In this document: positions 18,338 through 26,842 of the stretch, piece by piece
Layout of the letters: every line of letters starts with the position of its first letter
Numbering within the stretch: the first letter of the stretch is position 1
Assembly (NCBI RefSeq): GCF_900104725.1
Contig: NZ_LT629758.1
Location: forward strand, 9,262,001-9,326,000
Direction: 5' to 3'
Length of the DNA stretch: 64,000 bases
DNA from: Actinoplanes derwentensis
GTDB lineage: Bacteria; Actinomycetota; Actinomycetes; Mycobacteriales; Micromonosporaceae
Translations under genes and position numbers: made by a program
The notes under the pieces: generated by a model
What the model was told of the DNA's origin: nothing
The model's database searches: none
The model's input: only the letters and a program-made list of their open reading frames with translations

Positions 18338-18465
18338 GACACCGGGGTTCGGGAAGCTCAGGGGGCTCAACGGGCGGCGACGCCGCGGAGGAAGCCGGTG
18401 TGAGTCCGGCGCGGTCCCGCCACTGTCACCAGGGTTTTCTCCTGGCAGCCAGGAACTCCGGTCGC
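18338..18465 (+). ncRNA. cobalamin riboswitch (B12 element) upstream of cobN
   Basis: The conserved core is easy to read: GCCGGTGTGAGTCCGGC from 18393, then the B12 box CCCGCCACTGT ending at 18425, then the hairpin CCAGG-N8-CCTGG and the conserved AGCCAGGA. The outer helix can form between ACCGG at 18341-18345 and CCGGT at 18458-18462. Adenosylcobalamin binding normally lowers expression downstream. After the aptamer a GC-rich hairpin (CGGGG..CCCCG, about 18484-18500) abuts the GGGGGAG ribosome binding site of cobN, so control of translation initiation is the likely mode. Confidence 0.92.
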
Positions 18466-18514
18466 CGCCTTTCCTTTTCTACCCGGGGCGCGGACCCCGA
18501 GGGGGAGTGCGCGC

Positions 18515-21500
18515 GTGTTCCTGCTGCTGTCGACATCCGACACCGATCTGCTCAGCGCCCGGGCCAGTGGCTCGCCATGGCGTCTCGCCAACCCGGCCCG
18601 CACCGGCGTCGCCGATCTTCCGGCCCTGCTCGACGGGGTCGAGCTGGTGGTGGTGCGCATTCTCGGCGGTCGCCGCGCCTGGGAGGCGGGCCTCGACTCG
18701 CTGCTCGCGGGCACCGTGCCGGTGCTGGTGCTCGGTGGCGAGCAGGCCCCCGACGCCGAGTTGATGAGACTGTCCACGGTGCCGGCCGGCGTGGCCGCGG
18801 AAGCGCACGTCTACCTGGCCCAGGGCGGTTCGGAGAACCTCACCGCACTGCACGACTTCCTCTCCGACACGGTGCTGCTGACCGGCAACGGTTTCGCGCC
18901 CGCGGTCGCCGCGCCGGAGTGGGGCCCGCTGCCCCGCGAGGCCGCGCCCGGCACCGGCCCGTCGACCGTGGCGGTGCTCTACTACCGGGCCCATCACATG
19001 GCCGGCAACACCGCCTTCGTCGAGGCTCTCAGTCAGGCGATCGAGGCCAAGGGCGCCCGGGCGCTGCCGATCTACACGGCATCGCTGCGGACCGCGTCGC
19101 CCGAGCTGCTCGCCGAGTTGCGTAAGGCGGACGCCCTGGTGGTGACGGTGCTGGCGGCCGGCGGCACCAAACCGGCCACGGTGGGCGCGGGCGGCGACGA
19201 CGAGGCGTGGGATGTCGGCGTCCTCGCCGACCTCGACGTGCCGATCCTGCAGGGCCTCTGTCTGACCAGCTCACGGGCCGCCTGGGAGGCCAGTGCCGAC
19301 GGTCTGACACCGTTGGACGCGGCGACGCAGGTGGCGATCCCCGAGTTCGACGGCCGGATCATCACGGTGCCGTTCTCGTTCAAGGAGATCGACGAGGACG
19401 GGCTGTCGGTCTACGTGGCCGACCCCGAGCGGGCGTCCCGGGTCGCCGGGATCGCGGTGTCGCACGCCCGACTGCGGCATCTGCCGCCCGCGGAGCGCAA
19501 GGTCGCGCTGATGCTGTCGGCCTACCCGACGAAACACTCCCGGATCGGCAACGCCGTCGGTCTCGACACCCCGGCTTCGGCTGTCGCGCTGCTCGCCGCC
19601 CTCGACGGTCAGGGCTACAAGATCGGAGACTTCGGGTCGTACGACGGTGACGGCCTGATCCACACCTTGATCGCGGCCGGCGGCCAGGACCCGGACTGGC
19701 TGACCGAGGAGCAGTTGGCCGCCAACCCGGTGCGGATCTCCGGTGAGCGTTACGCGGCGTGGTTCGCGACCCTGCCGGCGGACTTCCGGGAGAGCGTCCA
19801 GCAGCATTGGGGCCCGCCGCCCGGCGAGCTGTACACCGATCAGGGCGACATCGTGCTGGCCGCGCTCCGTGACGAGAACATCGTCGTGATGGTGCAGCCG
19901 CCGCGCGGTTTCGGGGCCAACCCGGTGGCCATCTACCACGACCCCGACCTGCCGCCGAGCCACCACTACCTGGCCGCCTACCGGTGGCTGGCCGACGACT
20001 TCGGCGCCCACGCGGTGGTGCACGTCGGAAAGCACGGCAACCTGGAATGGCTGCCGGGGAAGAACGTCGGCATGTCCGCTTCGGACGGCACCGACGCGGC
20101 CCTCGGTGACCTGCCGCTGATCTACCCGTTCCTGGTCAACGACCCGGGCGAGGGCACCCAGGCCAAACGCCGGGCGCACGCCACCCTGGTCGACCACCTG
20201 ATCCCGCCGATGGCCCGGGCCGAGTCGTACGGCGACATCGCCCGCCTGGAGCAGTTGCTCGACGAGCATGCCAACATCGCCGCCCTCGACCCGGCCAAAC
20301 TGCCGGCCATCCGGGCCCAGATCTGGACCCTGATCCAGGCCGCCAAGATGGACCATGACCTGGGCCTGTCGAACCGTCCGGACGATGAGGAGTTCGACGA
20401 CTTCATCATGCACATCGACGGATGGCTGTGTGAGGTCAAGGACGTCCAGATCCGCGACGGACTGCACATCCTGGGCGCGGCGCCGACCGGCGAGGCCCGG
20501 ATCAACCTGGTCCTCGCGATGCTGCGGGCCCGGCAGATGTGGGCCGGCAAGGTGGCCGCCCTCCCGGGTCTGCGGGAGGCGCTGGGCCTGCCCGAGGAGG
20601 CTTCGACGGCCGCGACCGACGCGGTCGAGAACCAGGCTCGCGCCCTGGTGACGGCGATGGAGGAGGCCGGCTGGCCGACGACCGTCCCGGACTCCCTGGT
20701 GAGCACCGCCCTGGACACCGTCTCCGCCGCCCCGGCCGAATCGCCGGATCTGGAAGCGGTGACGCGGGTGCTGGAGTTCGCGGCGACCGAGGTGGTTCCG
20801 CGACTCGCCAAGACCACCGACGAGCTGACCCACGTGCTGCACGCCCTCAGCGGCGGCTACGTTCCGGCCGGACCCAGCGGCTCCCCGCTGCGCGGACTGA
20901 TCAACGTGCTTCCGACCGGGCGCAACTTCTACTCCGTCGACCCCAAGGCCATCCCCAGCCAGCTCGCCTGGGAGACGGGGCAGGCGATGGCCGAGTCACT
21001 GCTCGACCGGTACCGCGCCGACTACGGCGACTGGCCCCGGTCGGTCGGCCTCTCCGCCTGGGGCACCAGCGCGATGCGGACCGCCGGCGACGACATCGCC
21101 GAGATCCTGGCCCTGATCGGGGTGCGGCCGGTCTGGGACCCGGCGTCCCGGCGGGTCACCGCCCTGGAACCGATCACGGCTGAGGAGCTGGGCCGCCCGC
21201 GTATCGATGTGACGGTCCGCATCTCCGGGTTCTTCCGGGACGCGTTCCCGCACGTGGTGGCGATGCTCGACGACGGTTTCCAGATGATCGCCGAGCTGGA
21301 CGAGCCGGACAACTACGTGCGCGAGCACGCACTGCGTGATCAGGACGAGCACGGCGACTGGCGGCGGGCCACCACCCGGATCTTCGGGTCCCGGCCGGGG
21401 GCGTACGGCGCCGGCATCCTCCCGCTCATCGACAGCCGGAACTGGCGCGACGACGCCGATCTGGCCGAGGTGTACGCGGTGTGGGGCGGCTTCGCCTACG

Positions 21501-22099
21501 GCCGGGGCCTCGACGGGGTGCCGGCCCGCGGGGACATGGAGAACGCGTACCGGCGCATCGACATCGCGGCCAAGAACATCGACACCCGCGAACACGACAT
21601 CGCCGACTCCGACGACTACTTCCAGTACCACGGCGGCATGATCGCCACGGTCCGCGCGCTGACCGGCAAGGCTCCGGCGGCGTACATCGGCGACTCCACC
21701 AACCCGGACCAGACGCGGACCCGCAGCCTGACCGAGGAGACCGCCCGGATCTTCCGGGCCCGCGTGGTGAACCCGCGGTGGATCGCCGCGATGCGCCGGC
21801 ACGGCTACAAGGGCGCCTTCGAGCTGGCCGCGACGGTCGACTACCTCTTCGGGTACGACGCGACCGCCGGTGTCGTCACCGACTGGATGTACGAGCAGCT
21901 CGCCGCCAGTTACGTGCTCGACCCCGAGAACCAGAAGTTCATGCGCCAGTCCAACCCGTGGGCCCTGCACGGCATCAGCGAGCGCCTGCTGGAGGCCGCC
22001 GAACGCAACCTGTGGGAGGCACCCGAGCCGGACACGCTGGCCGCCCTTCAGCAGATCTACCTGGAGACCGAGGGTGACCTGGAGGACGGCCCGTCCTGA
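18515..22099 (+). CDS. cobN: cobaltochelatase large subunit
   Basis: 1194 residues, the normal length of CobN, the H subunit that, with CobS and CobT, inserts Co2+ into hydrogenobyrinate a,c-diamide using ATP. Characteristic stretches are HVGKHGNLEWLPGK around residue 505, LVNDPGEGTQAKRR, GRNFYSVDP and RTRSLTEETARIFRARVVNP. GTG 18515 is preceded by GGGGGAG at 8 nt spacing. Expression is presumably repressed by cobalamin through the upstream riboswitch. CobS and CobT are not in the window. The gene is divergent from cobG-H-IJ. Confidence 0.95.
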   Translation: MFLLLSTSDTDLLSARASGSPWRLANPARTGVADLPALLDGVELVVVRILGGRRAWEAGLDSLLAGTVPVLVLGGEQAPDAELMRLSTVPAGVAAEAHVYLAQGGSENLTALHDFLSDTVLLTGNGFAPAVAAPEWGPLPREAAPGTGPSTVAVLYYRAHHMAGNTAFVEALSQAIEAKGARALPIYTASLRTASPELLAELRKADALVVTVLAAGGTKPATVGAGGDDEAWDVGVLADLDVPILQGLCLTSSRAAWEASADGLTPLDAATQVAIPEFDGRIITVPFSFKEIDEDGLSVYVADPERASRVAGIAVSHARLRHLPPAERKVALMLSAYPTKHSRIGNAVGLDTPASAVALLAALDGQGYKIGDFGSYDGDGLIHTLIAAGGQDPDWLTEEQLAANPVRISGERYAAWFATLPADFRESVQQHWGPPPGELYTDQGDIVLAALRDENIVVMVQPPRGFGANPVAIYHDPDLPPSHHYLAAYRWLADDFGAHAVVHVGKHGNLEWLPGKNVGMSASDGTDAALGDLPLIYPFLVNDPGEGTQAKRRAHATLVDHLIPPMARAESYGDIARLEQLLDEHANIAALDPAKLPAIRAQIWTLIQAAKMDHDLGLSNRPDDEEFDDFIMHIDGWLCEVKDVQIRDGLHILGAAPTGEARINLVLAMLRARQMWAGKVAALPGLREALGLPEEASTAATDAVENQARALVTAMEEAGWPTTVPDSLVSTALDTVSAAPAESPDLEAVTRVLEFAATEVVPRLAKTTDELTHVLHALSGGYVPAGPSGSPLRGLINVLPTGRNFYSVDPKAIPSQLAWETGQAMAESLLDRYRADYGDWPRSVGLSAWGTSAMRTAGDDIAEILALIGVRPVWDPASRRVTALEPITAEELGRPRIDVTVRISGFFRDAFPHVVAMLDDGFQMIAELDEPDNYVREHALRDQDEHGDWRRATTRIFGSRPGAYGAGILPLIDSRNWRDDADLAEVYAVWGGFAYGRGLDGVPARGDMENAYRRIDIAAKNIDTREHDIADSDDYFQYHGGMIATVRALTGKAPAAYIGDSTNPDQTRTRSLTEETARIFRARVVNPRWIAAMRRHGYKGAFELAATVDYLFGYDATAGVVTDWMYEQLAASYVLDPENQKFMRQSNPWALHGISERLLEAAERNLWEAPEPDTLAALQQIYLETEGDLEDGPS

Positions 22100-22114
22100 T
22101 GGCAGGTCGGACGG

Positions 22115-22387
22115 GTGATCGTCCGACGTGAGTTTCCCAGCGACATCGACGCGATCCGGGCGGTGACGGCCGCGGCCTTCACCCGCCCGGCCGTCACCGA
22201 CCTCGACGAGGTCGGCATCGAGCCCGTCGAGGCGGCCCTGGTGGACCGGTTGCCGGCCTTCTCCCTGGTGGCTGTCGACGACGGCGAGGTCGTCGGCCAC
22301 GTCGTCTGCACCCGTGGCCGGGTCGGGGAGCGGGCCGCTCTCGGACTGGGCCCGCTCAGGGGCGCCGCAGCAGGTAGGTGTCCATGA
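22115..22387 (+). pseudogene. truncated GNAT N-acetyltransferase
   Basis: The first ~75 residues are a good GNAT N-terminus (IVRREFPSDIDAIRAVT, then FSLVAVDDGEVVGHVV and ALGLGPL). A complete protein would continue after GLGPL with the acetyl-CoA-binding motif (usually V-x-P-x-x-Q-x-x-G-x-G). Instead the frame runs 9 unrelated residues and stops within the 3' end of the convergent cobF. The catalytic half is missing, so this is most likely a remnant left by a deletion. It starts 15 bp after cobN. Confidence 0.75.
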
Positions 22388-23102
22388 TCCAGCCGTGGCG
22401 CTCGCGGGCCTCGGTCCGGGTCTTGACGATCTCGTCGGCGACCTCGGCGACCGGCCCGGAGGCGAGCAGCTCATCCTCGGTGCTCACGTAGGCGCCCCAG
22501 TAGATCTCGGCTTCCGGATGCTTCGTGAAAGCCTGCTGCGCGTCCAGCATCACGACCACGTCGTCCACGCCATCCGGCCAGCCCTCGGCGAGGCGCCGTC
22601 CGGTGGTGATCTGGAACGGCTGCCCGACCCGGTTCAGCCCGATCCGGTGTTTGGCGGCGAGCGCGGAGACGCTGCTGATGCCGGGGATCACCTCGAACTC
22701 GAACTCGACTGCCCCACGGTCCAGGATCTCCTCCAGGATCGCGATGGTCGAGTCGTACAGCGCCGGGTCGCCCCAGACCAGGATGGCACCGATCTCGCCG
22801 TCCTTGAGGTTCTCGGTGATCAACTCTTCCAGCACCAGGGACCGCCGGTGCCGCCAGTCGGCGACGGTGCCGGTGTAGTCCGCCGGGTTCCGGTCCCGGT
22901 CGGGGTCCCGCCCTTCGATGATCCGTTTGCGCGGCTTCGAGTAGGCCCGGATGATCCGTTCCCGCACGTTGATCAGGCCGGCTTTGGTCTCACCCTTGTC
23001 GAGCAGGAAGAACACGTCGGTCCGGCCGATCGTCTTGGCCGCCTGAAGGGTCAGATGGTCCGGGTCGCCCGCGCCGATGCCGACTACAGATATCTTCCGC
23101 AC
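22356..23102 (-). CDS. cobF: precorrin-6A synthase (deacetylating)
   Basis: 248 residues, one tetrapyrrole methylase domain: VVGIGAGDPDHLTLQAA at the N-terminus, VWGDPALYDST and VIPGISSVSALAA. The sequence is typical of the CobF branch (KPRKRIIEGRDPDR), which removes acetate and methylates C-1 of precorrin-5. The GTG at 23102, giving V-R-K-I-S-V-V-G-I-G, fits the family start better than an upstream TTG/ATG. No clear ribosome binding site. Separate from the other cob genes and convergent with cobN across the broken GNAT. Confidence 0.9.
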   Translation of the reverse strand: MRKISVVGIGAGDPDHLTLQAAKTIGRTDVFFLLDKGETKAGLINVRERIIRAYSKPRKRIIEGRDPDRDRNPADYTGTVADWRHRRSLVLEELITENLKDGEIGAILVWGDPALYDSTIAILEEILDRGAVEFEFEVIPGISSVSALAAKHRIGLNRVGQPFQITTGRRLAEGWPDGVDDVVVMLDAQQAFTKHPEAEIYWGAYVSTEDELLASGPVAEVADEIVKTRTEARERHGWIMDTYLLRRP

Positions 23103-23145
23103 GGCTGAAGTCTGCCTTACCGGCGGCAGCACATCGCCGCCAGGC

Positions 23146-23817
23146 TCACCGGCGGCGGTGGGTCGCGGCCAGGCCGGAGCGGTGGGCGATGGCGACGAGT
23201 TGCGCCCGGCTCGCGGCGTTCATCTTGGTGAGGATCCGATGGACGTACGTCCGGACTGTCTCGGGGCTCAGTGACAGCTCGCGGGCGACGGCCGTGTTGT
23301 CGTCACCGTTCGCGAGAGCCGCCAGCACTTCGGTTTCGCGGGCGGTGAGCCGGGCCAGGCGTGGGTCGTCGACCGGCTGTGGTGACGCCGCCGCGTGTCC
23401 CATGACCTGCCTGGTCACGCTTGGGGAGAGGACCGGTTCGCCGCGGGCGGCGGCGCGGACCGCGGTCCGTAGGGGTTCCGCCGCGGTGTCCTTGAGTAGG
23501 TACCCGTCAGCACCGGCCCGCATCGCCCCGAGCACCTCGTCGTCGGTGTCGAAGGTGGTGAGCATGAGGATCGCCACGTCCCGGCAGCCGGAGTCGGCGC
23601 GGATCGCCCGGGTGGCGGCGATGCCGTCGGTCCCCGGCATCCGAATGTCCATCAGGACGACGTCGGGCCGGATCCGGCGAACCAGCGCGACAGCGGCCGA
23701 CCCGTCGGAGGCCTCCCCGGCCACCACGATCCCGCTCCTGTCCCCGGTGAGCAGCGCGGTGATCCCCGCCCGAACCAGCGACTGGTCATCGGCAAGCACC
23801 ACCCGGATTTCACTCAC
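23146..23817 (-). CDS. NarL/FixJ-type response regulator
   Basis: 223 residues. Receiver domain: D10-D11 acidic pocket, phospho-acceptor Asp57 in VVLMDIRMPG, then LTTFDTDDEV and the conserved Lys in YLLKD. C-terminal LuxR-type HTH: LTARETEVLAALANGDDNTAVARELSLS with VRTYVHRIL. GTG 23817 overlaps the kinase stop (GTGA), so the two proteins are made together. A transcription regulator, probably of the adjacent divergent membrane-protein gene or its own operon. Confidence 0.92.
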   Translation of the reverse strand: MSEIRVVLADDQSLVRAGITALLTGDRSGIVVAGEASDGSAAVALVRRIRPDVVLMDIRMPGTDGIAATRAIRADSGCRDVAILMLTTFDTDDEVLGAMRAGADGYLLKDTAAEPLRTAVRAAARGEPVLSPSVTRQVMGHAAASPQPVDDPRLARLTARETEVLAALANGDDNTAVARELSLSPETVRTYVHRILTKMNAASRAQLVAIAHRSGLAATHRRR

Positions 23818-24977
23818 GATCCCGTCCCCCACTCGTGAGGTGCGATCCGAACTCCCCGAGTCACCACATCGGTCCGGGGTGCGGGGCGGCTGACAGGTCG
23901 GGGCGGCTCGTCGGTGGGGAGAGCCGCGCTGACTCGCCAGCCGAGCCCGCCCGGTCCGGCGTCGAAACGCCCGCCGAGCACGGTGATCCGCTCCCGAAGC
24001 CCCGCCAGACCGGTCCCGCCCACGCCTGCCGATGCCGAATGCGGGCCGGTGGGGGAGCCGTCGTCCTCGACGCGGATCAGCAGTTCGCCGCCGGATGAGC
24101 GCATCTCGATCTCCAGCCGCCGCCCGGCCGAGTGCCGCAGCACGTTGGTCACCGCCTCCCTGATCAACCGGTAGGCCACCGACGGGTCCCGCACCGCCTC
24201 GAGTCCGGCGTGGACTTCGAAACCGGCGGCCCGCGCGGTCTTCAGCAGCTCTTCGACGTCCTCGATCGACGGACCCTGCACGGTACGCAGGTTCCGCACC
24301 GTTCCCCGCAGGTCCGCGAGGGCTTCGGTCAGTGCCCGCCCGACATGATCGAGAGCGGCGACCGTGGCAGCGGGGCTGCGGTGAGCCTCCTGCCGGGCCA
24401 CGTTCGCCTGGATCGCGGCGACGGTCAGCGCGTGCCCGATCGAGTCGTGCAGTTCGCGGGAGAGTTCCCGGTTGTGTTCGTGGACGCGCCGTTCGGTTTC
24501 CCATTCGATCTGCCGCCCGGTCAGTGCCGCGATCCGCCGCCGGGCCCGGACCAGTTCACCGAGAGCGATCGCGGCGCCCATCAGCGCCAGATGCGCGGTT
24601 CCGTCGTAGAGCACCACGTACCCGAAGTCCTGCCCTTCCCGGAGCCGGAATCCCACCGAGACGCCGAGTGCCACGAACGCCCCGGCGCAGGCGCTGCGGC
24701 GGTGCCCGGCTTCGGCCGCCGAGTAGAGGGCGGCGGCCACCGGCACGGCCACCCCGATCGGTGGGAGTCCGGCCGCGTACCAGGTGAAGAGCCCGAGAAC
24801 AGTGCACACCAGCACCGTCCGGGCCCACCGTCGGCGCCCGAGCATCAGCGCGCCGAGCGCGACCGCCGCGAGGTAGGCCCATCCGCTGCCGTGCCCGTCC
24901 AGCTCGGCCGAGGCGATCAGGGCCAGCACTCCGGCGACCCCGGCCGCGACCGCGGTGTCCACCAGCCGTTTCCGCAC
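23814..24977 (-). CDS. NarL-family sensor histidine kinase
   Basis: 387 residues. Residues 1-~165 contain about five hydrophobic helices with no large external domain, so it may sense the membrane or an intramembrane signal. The HisKA_3 dimerisation box is ELHDSIGHALT with phospho-acceptor His177. The HATPase has NVLRHS, RVEDDGSP and GTGLAGLRERI. The GTG at 24977 is preferred over one at 25010 because GAGGG lies 8 nt upstream and the first helix starts soon after. Partner of the downstream regulator. Confidence 0.88.
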   Translation of the reverse strand: MRKRLVDTAVAAGVAGVLALIASAELDGHGSGWAYLAAVALGALMLGRRRWARTVLVCTVLGLFTWYAAGLPPIGVAVPVAAALYSAAEAGHRRSACAGAFVALGVSVGFRLREGQDFGYVVLYDGTAHLALMGAAIALGELVRARRRIAALTGRQIEWETERRVHEHNRELSRELHDSIGHALTVAAIQANVARQEAHRSPAATVAALDHVGRALTEALADLRGTVRNLRTVQGPSIEDVEELLKTARAAGFEVHAGLEAVRDPSVAYRLIREAVTNVLRHSAGRRLEIEMRSSGGELLIRVEDDGSPTGPHSASAGVGGTGLAGLRERITVLGGRFDAGPGGLGWRVSAALPTDEPPRPVSRPAPRTDVVTRGVRIAPHEWGTGS

Positions 24978-25133
24978 GTGTCCACCCTCAGGGTCGGTCT
25001 CGGGGAACACGGCGGTGCGCGGTCCACGAGGAGGCCATGGGAAAAGCCTAGGCCGGTTCCTCGGGGTCCGGGTACGCCGTGAAGCGACATCTGCTGACGC
25101 TCCCGGCGGGATTCGGCGCGGCGCTCCGATTCC

Positions 25134-25139
25134 TACCGT
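25134..25139 (+). promoter_or_regulatory. candidate -10 box of a leaderless transcript
   Basis: TACCGT ends 6 nt before ATG 25146 and no ribosome binding site is visible, the same arrangement as at cobG, dinB and others in the window. Confidence 0.35.
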
Positions 25140-25145
25140 CGGTTC

Positions 25146-25583
25146 ATGACGAGTTCCCTGAAGACGACGTTCTGGCTGCCGGCTGCTCTCGGCCTGCTGG
25201 CCGCGCCCCGGGCCGTTCTGCACGACCTCGAACTGATCGAGCCGGAGACCGGTCTCAACGCGGCGCTTGTCTTCGTACCGCTGATCGTCTGGATCGTGGT
25301 CGCGGTCCGCACCGAGGCCGGCCCGTTCCGGTTGCTGCTGCCGACCGGACTCGCCTACGGCACTTACCTCGCGGTGATCCACAACCTGCTGTGGGACGGC
25401 CAGGCCCGGCTCGGCGGAAACCTGTCGGGCCGCCTCTCCGGCCCGGCCGAGGAACTGGCGCTGCGCGCGACGATGTCGGTCTCCAGCCTGGTCACCGGCG
25501 TTCTGGTCGGCGCCGCCTGCGGTGCGGTGACGTGGCTGATCACCCGCCGGAAGAAGGACACCCGGCAGGGAGTCACTCGGTAG
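25146..25583 (+). CDS. small integral membrane protein, unknown
   Basis: 145 residues with four hydrophobic segments (about residues 8-22, 40-54, 64-78 and 112-130), each followed by short charged loops; the C-terminus is a basic cytoplasmic tail (RRKKDTRQ). No enzyme motif. It is divergent from the two-component genes with 168 bp between, the usual place for a target of that system. Probably translated from a leaderless mRNA. Confidence 0.65.
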   Translation: MTSSLKTTFWLPAALGLLAAPRAVLHDLELIEPETGLNAALVFVPLIVWIVVAVRTEAGPFRLLLPTGLAYGTYLAVIHNLLWDGQARLGGNLSGRLSGPAEELALRATMSVSSLVTGVLVGAACGAVTWLITRRKKDTRQGVTR

Positions 25584-25650
25584 CAGAGGAGGCCTCCCCA
25601 CACGAAAGGAGCCCCAGCCAGAAGGGCAGGAGATCTCCGGCCGGGAATGA

Positions 25651-26829
25651 TCAGTCGGGCAACAGGGGAACGGACGGGTGCAGCTCCCGGCCGACCATCG
25701 CGGCCCGGCGCAGGGCGGTCGAGCCGAACCGGTCACGCACACTGTCGACCGCCGCGTCCAGGCCGTCGGCTCGTGGCTCCTCGAACGGCAGCTCCATCTG
25801 GACCGCGCCGTCGCCGTCGAGGTTGCTGACCGCCACTCCGACCAGGGTCAGGCCCCGGACGATGACCATCGGCCAGGCCTCGCGCAGTAGATCGACGGCG
25901 GTCCGCAGCACCACACCGGTCCCCATGGTGGCCGTGAGCAGGCTGCGGGACCGGGTGACCCGCTGGAAATCGCCGAACCGCAGTCGCAACGTGATCGTCC
26001 GCCCGGCCCGATGGGCCCGCCGCATGCGCCCGGTGACCCGGTCGACCAGCGCTCCGAGAACGGCCTCGACCTCGGCGGGACTGCGGGAGACGGCCCGGCC
26101 GAGCGCGCTCTGCGCCCCGATCGACCCGCGCCGCCGGCTGGTCTCGACCCGGCGTGGGTCCCGGTTGTGGGCGAGCGCGTGCAAGTGGTGGCCGGCGTTG
26201 CCGCCGAGCATGGCGACGAGCGCGGCCTCACCGACGCGGGCCACATGCCCGACCGTGTGGATCTGCCGTTCCCGCAGCTTGGCGGCGGTGACCGGGCCGA
26301 CACCCCACAGCCTCTCCACCGGCAGCGGGTGCAGGAACTCCAGCTCACCGCCGGGTGGGACGACCAGCAGCCCGTCGGGTTTGCCGACTCCGCTGGCCAC
26401 CTTGGCCAGGAACTTGGTGCGGGCCACGCCGACCGTGATCGCCAGCCCGGTCCGTGAGCGCACGTCGGCCCGCAGCCGCCGGGCGATCGCCTCCGGGTCA
26501 CCCCGGATCCGTCGCAGGCCGTCGACGTCGAGGAACGCCTCGTCGATCGAGATCGGCTCGACGAGCGGTGTGGTGTCACGGAAGACCTCGAAGACCGCCT
26601 TGCTGGCCGCCGAGTAGGCCGCCATCCGGGGTGGCACCACCACGGCGTGCGGGCAGAGCGCCCGGGCCCGGGCGAGAGCCATCGGAGTCCGGACCCCGAA
26701 CGCTTTCGCCTCGTAGGAGGCGGCGAGCACCACTCCGCCGCCGACCAGCACCGGCCGGCCACGCAGCGCAGGATCGTCGCGCTGCTCGACCGAGGCGTAG
26801 AACGAGTCCAGGTCGGCATGAAGAATCAT
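25651..26829 (-). CDS. dinB: DNA polymerase IV (Y-family)
   Basis: 392 residues. Catalytic acids are Asp6 in HADLDSFYASVEQ and Asp96-Glu97 in SIDEAFLD. YEAKAFGVR marks the fingers and GVGPVTAAKL the helix-hairpin-helix. Near the C-terminus QMELPF is a good beta-clamp-binding motif. It performs translesion synthesis. ATG 26829 starts right at the conserved sequence; a second ATG at 26850 would add seven residues. No ribosome binding site, but TAATAT ends 7 nt upstream. The promoter overlaps the rhamnosidase stop codon and a likely LexA box. Confidence 0.93.
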   Translation of the reverse strand: MILHADLDSFYASVEQRDDPALRGRPVLVGGGVVLAASYEAKAFGVRTPMALARARALCPHAVVVPPRMAAYSAASKAVFEVFRDTTPLVEPISIDEAFLDVDGLRRIRGDPEAIARRLRADVRSRTGLAITVGVARTKFLAKVASGVGKPDGLLVVPPGGELEFLHPLPVERLWGVGPVTAAKLRERQIHTVGHVARVGEAALVAMLGGNAGHHLHALAHNRDPRRVETSRRRGSIGAQSALGRAVSRSPAEVEAVLGALVDRVTGRMRRAHRAGRTITLRLRFGDFQRVTRSRSLLTATMGTGVVLRTAVDLLREAWPMVIVRGLTLVGVAVSNLDGDGAVQMELPFEEPRADGLDAAVDSVRDRFGSTALRRAAMVGRELHPSVPLLPD

Positions 26830-26836
26830 GCGAGCT

Positions 26837-26842
26837 ATATTA
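26837..26842 (-). promoter_or_regulatory. candidate -10 box for leaderless dinB
   Basis: TAATAT on the minus strand, 7 nt before ATG 26829. It shares its TAA with the stop codon of the upstream rhamnosidase gene, so dinB has its own promoter although the two genes are only 10 bp apart. Confidence 0.45.
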
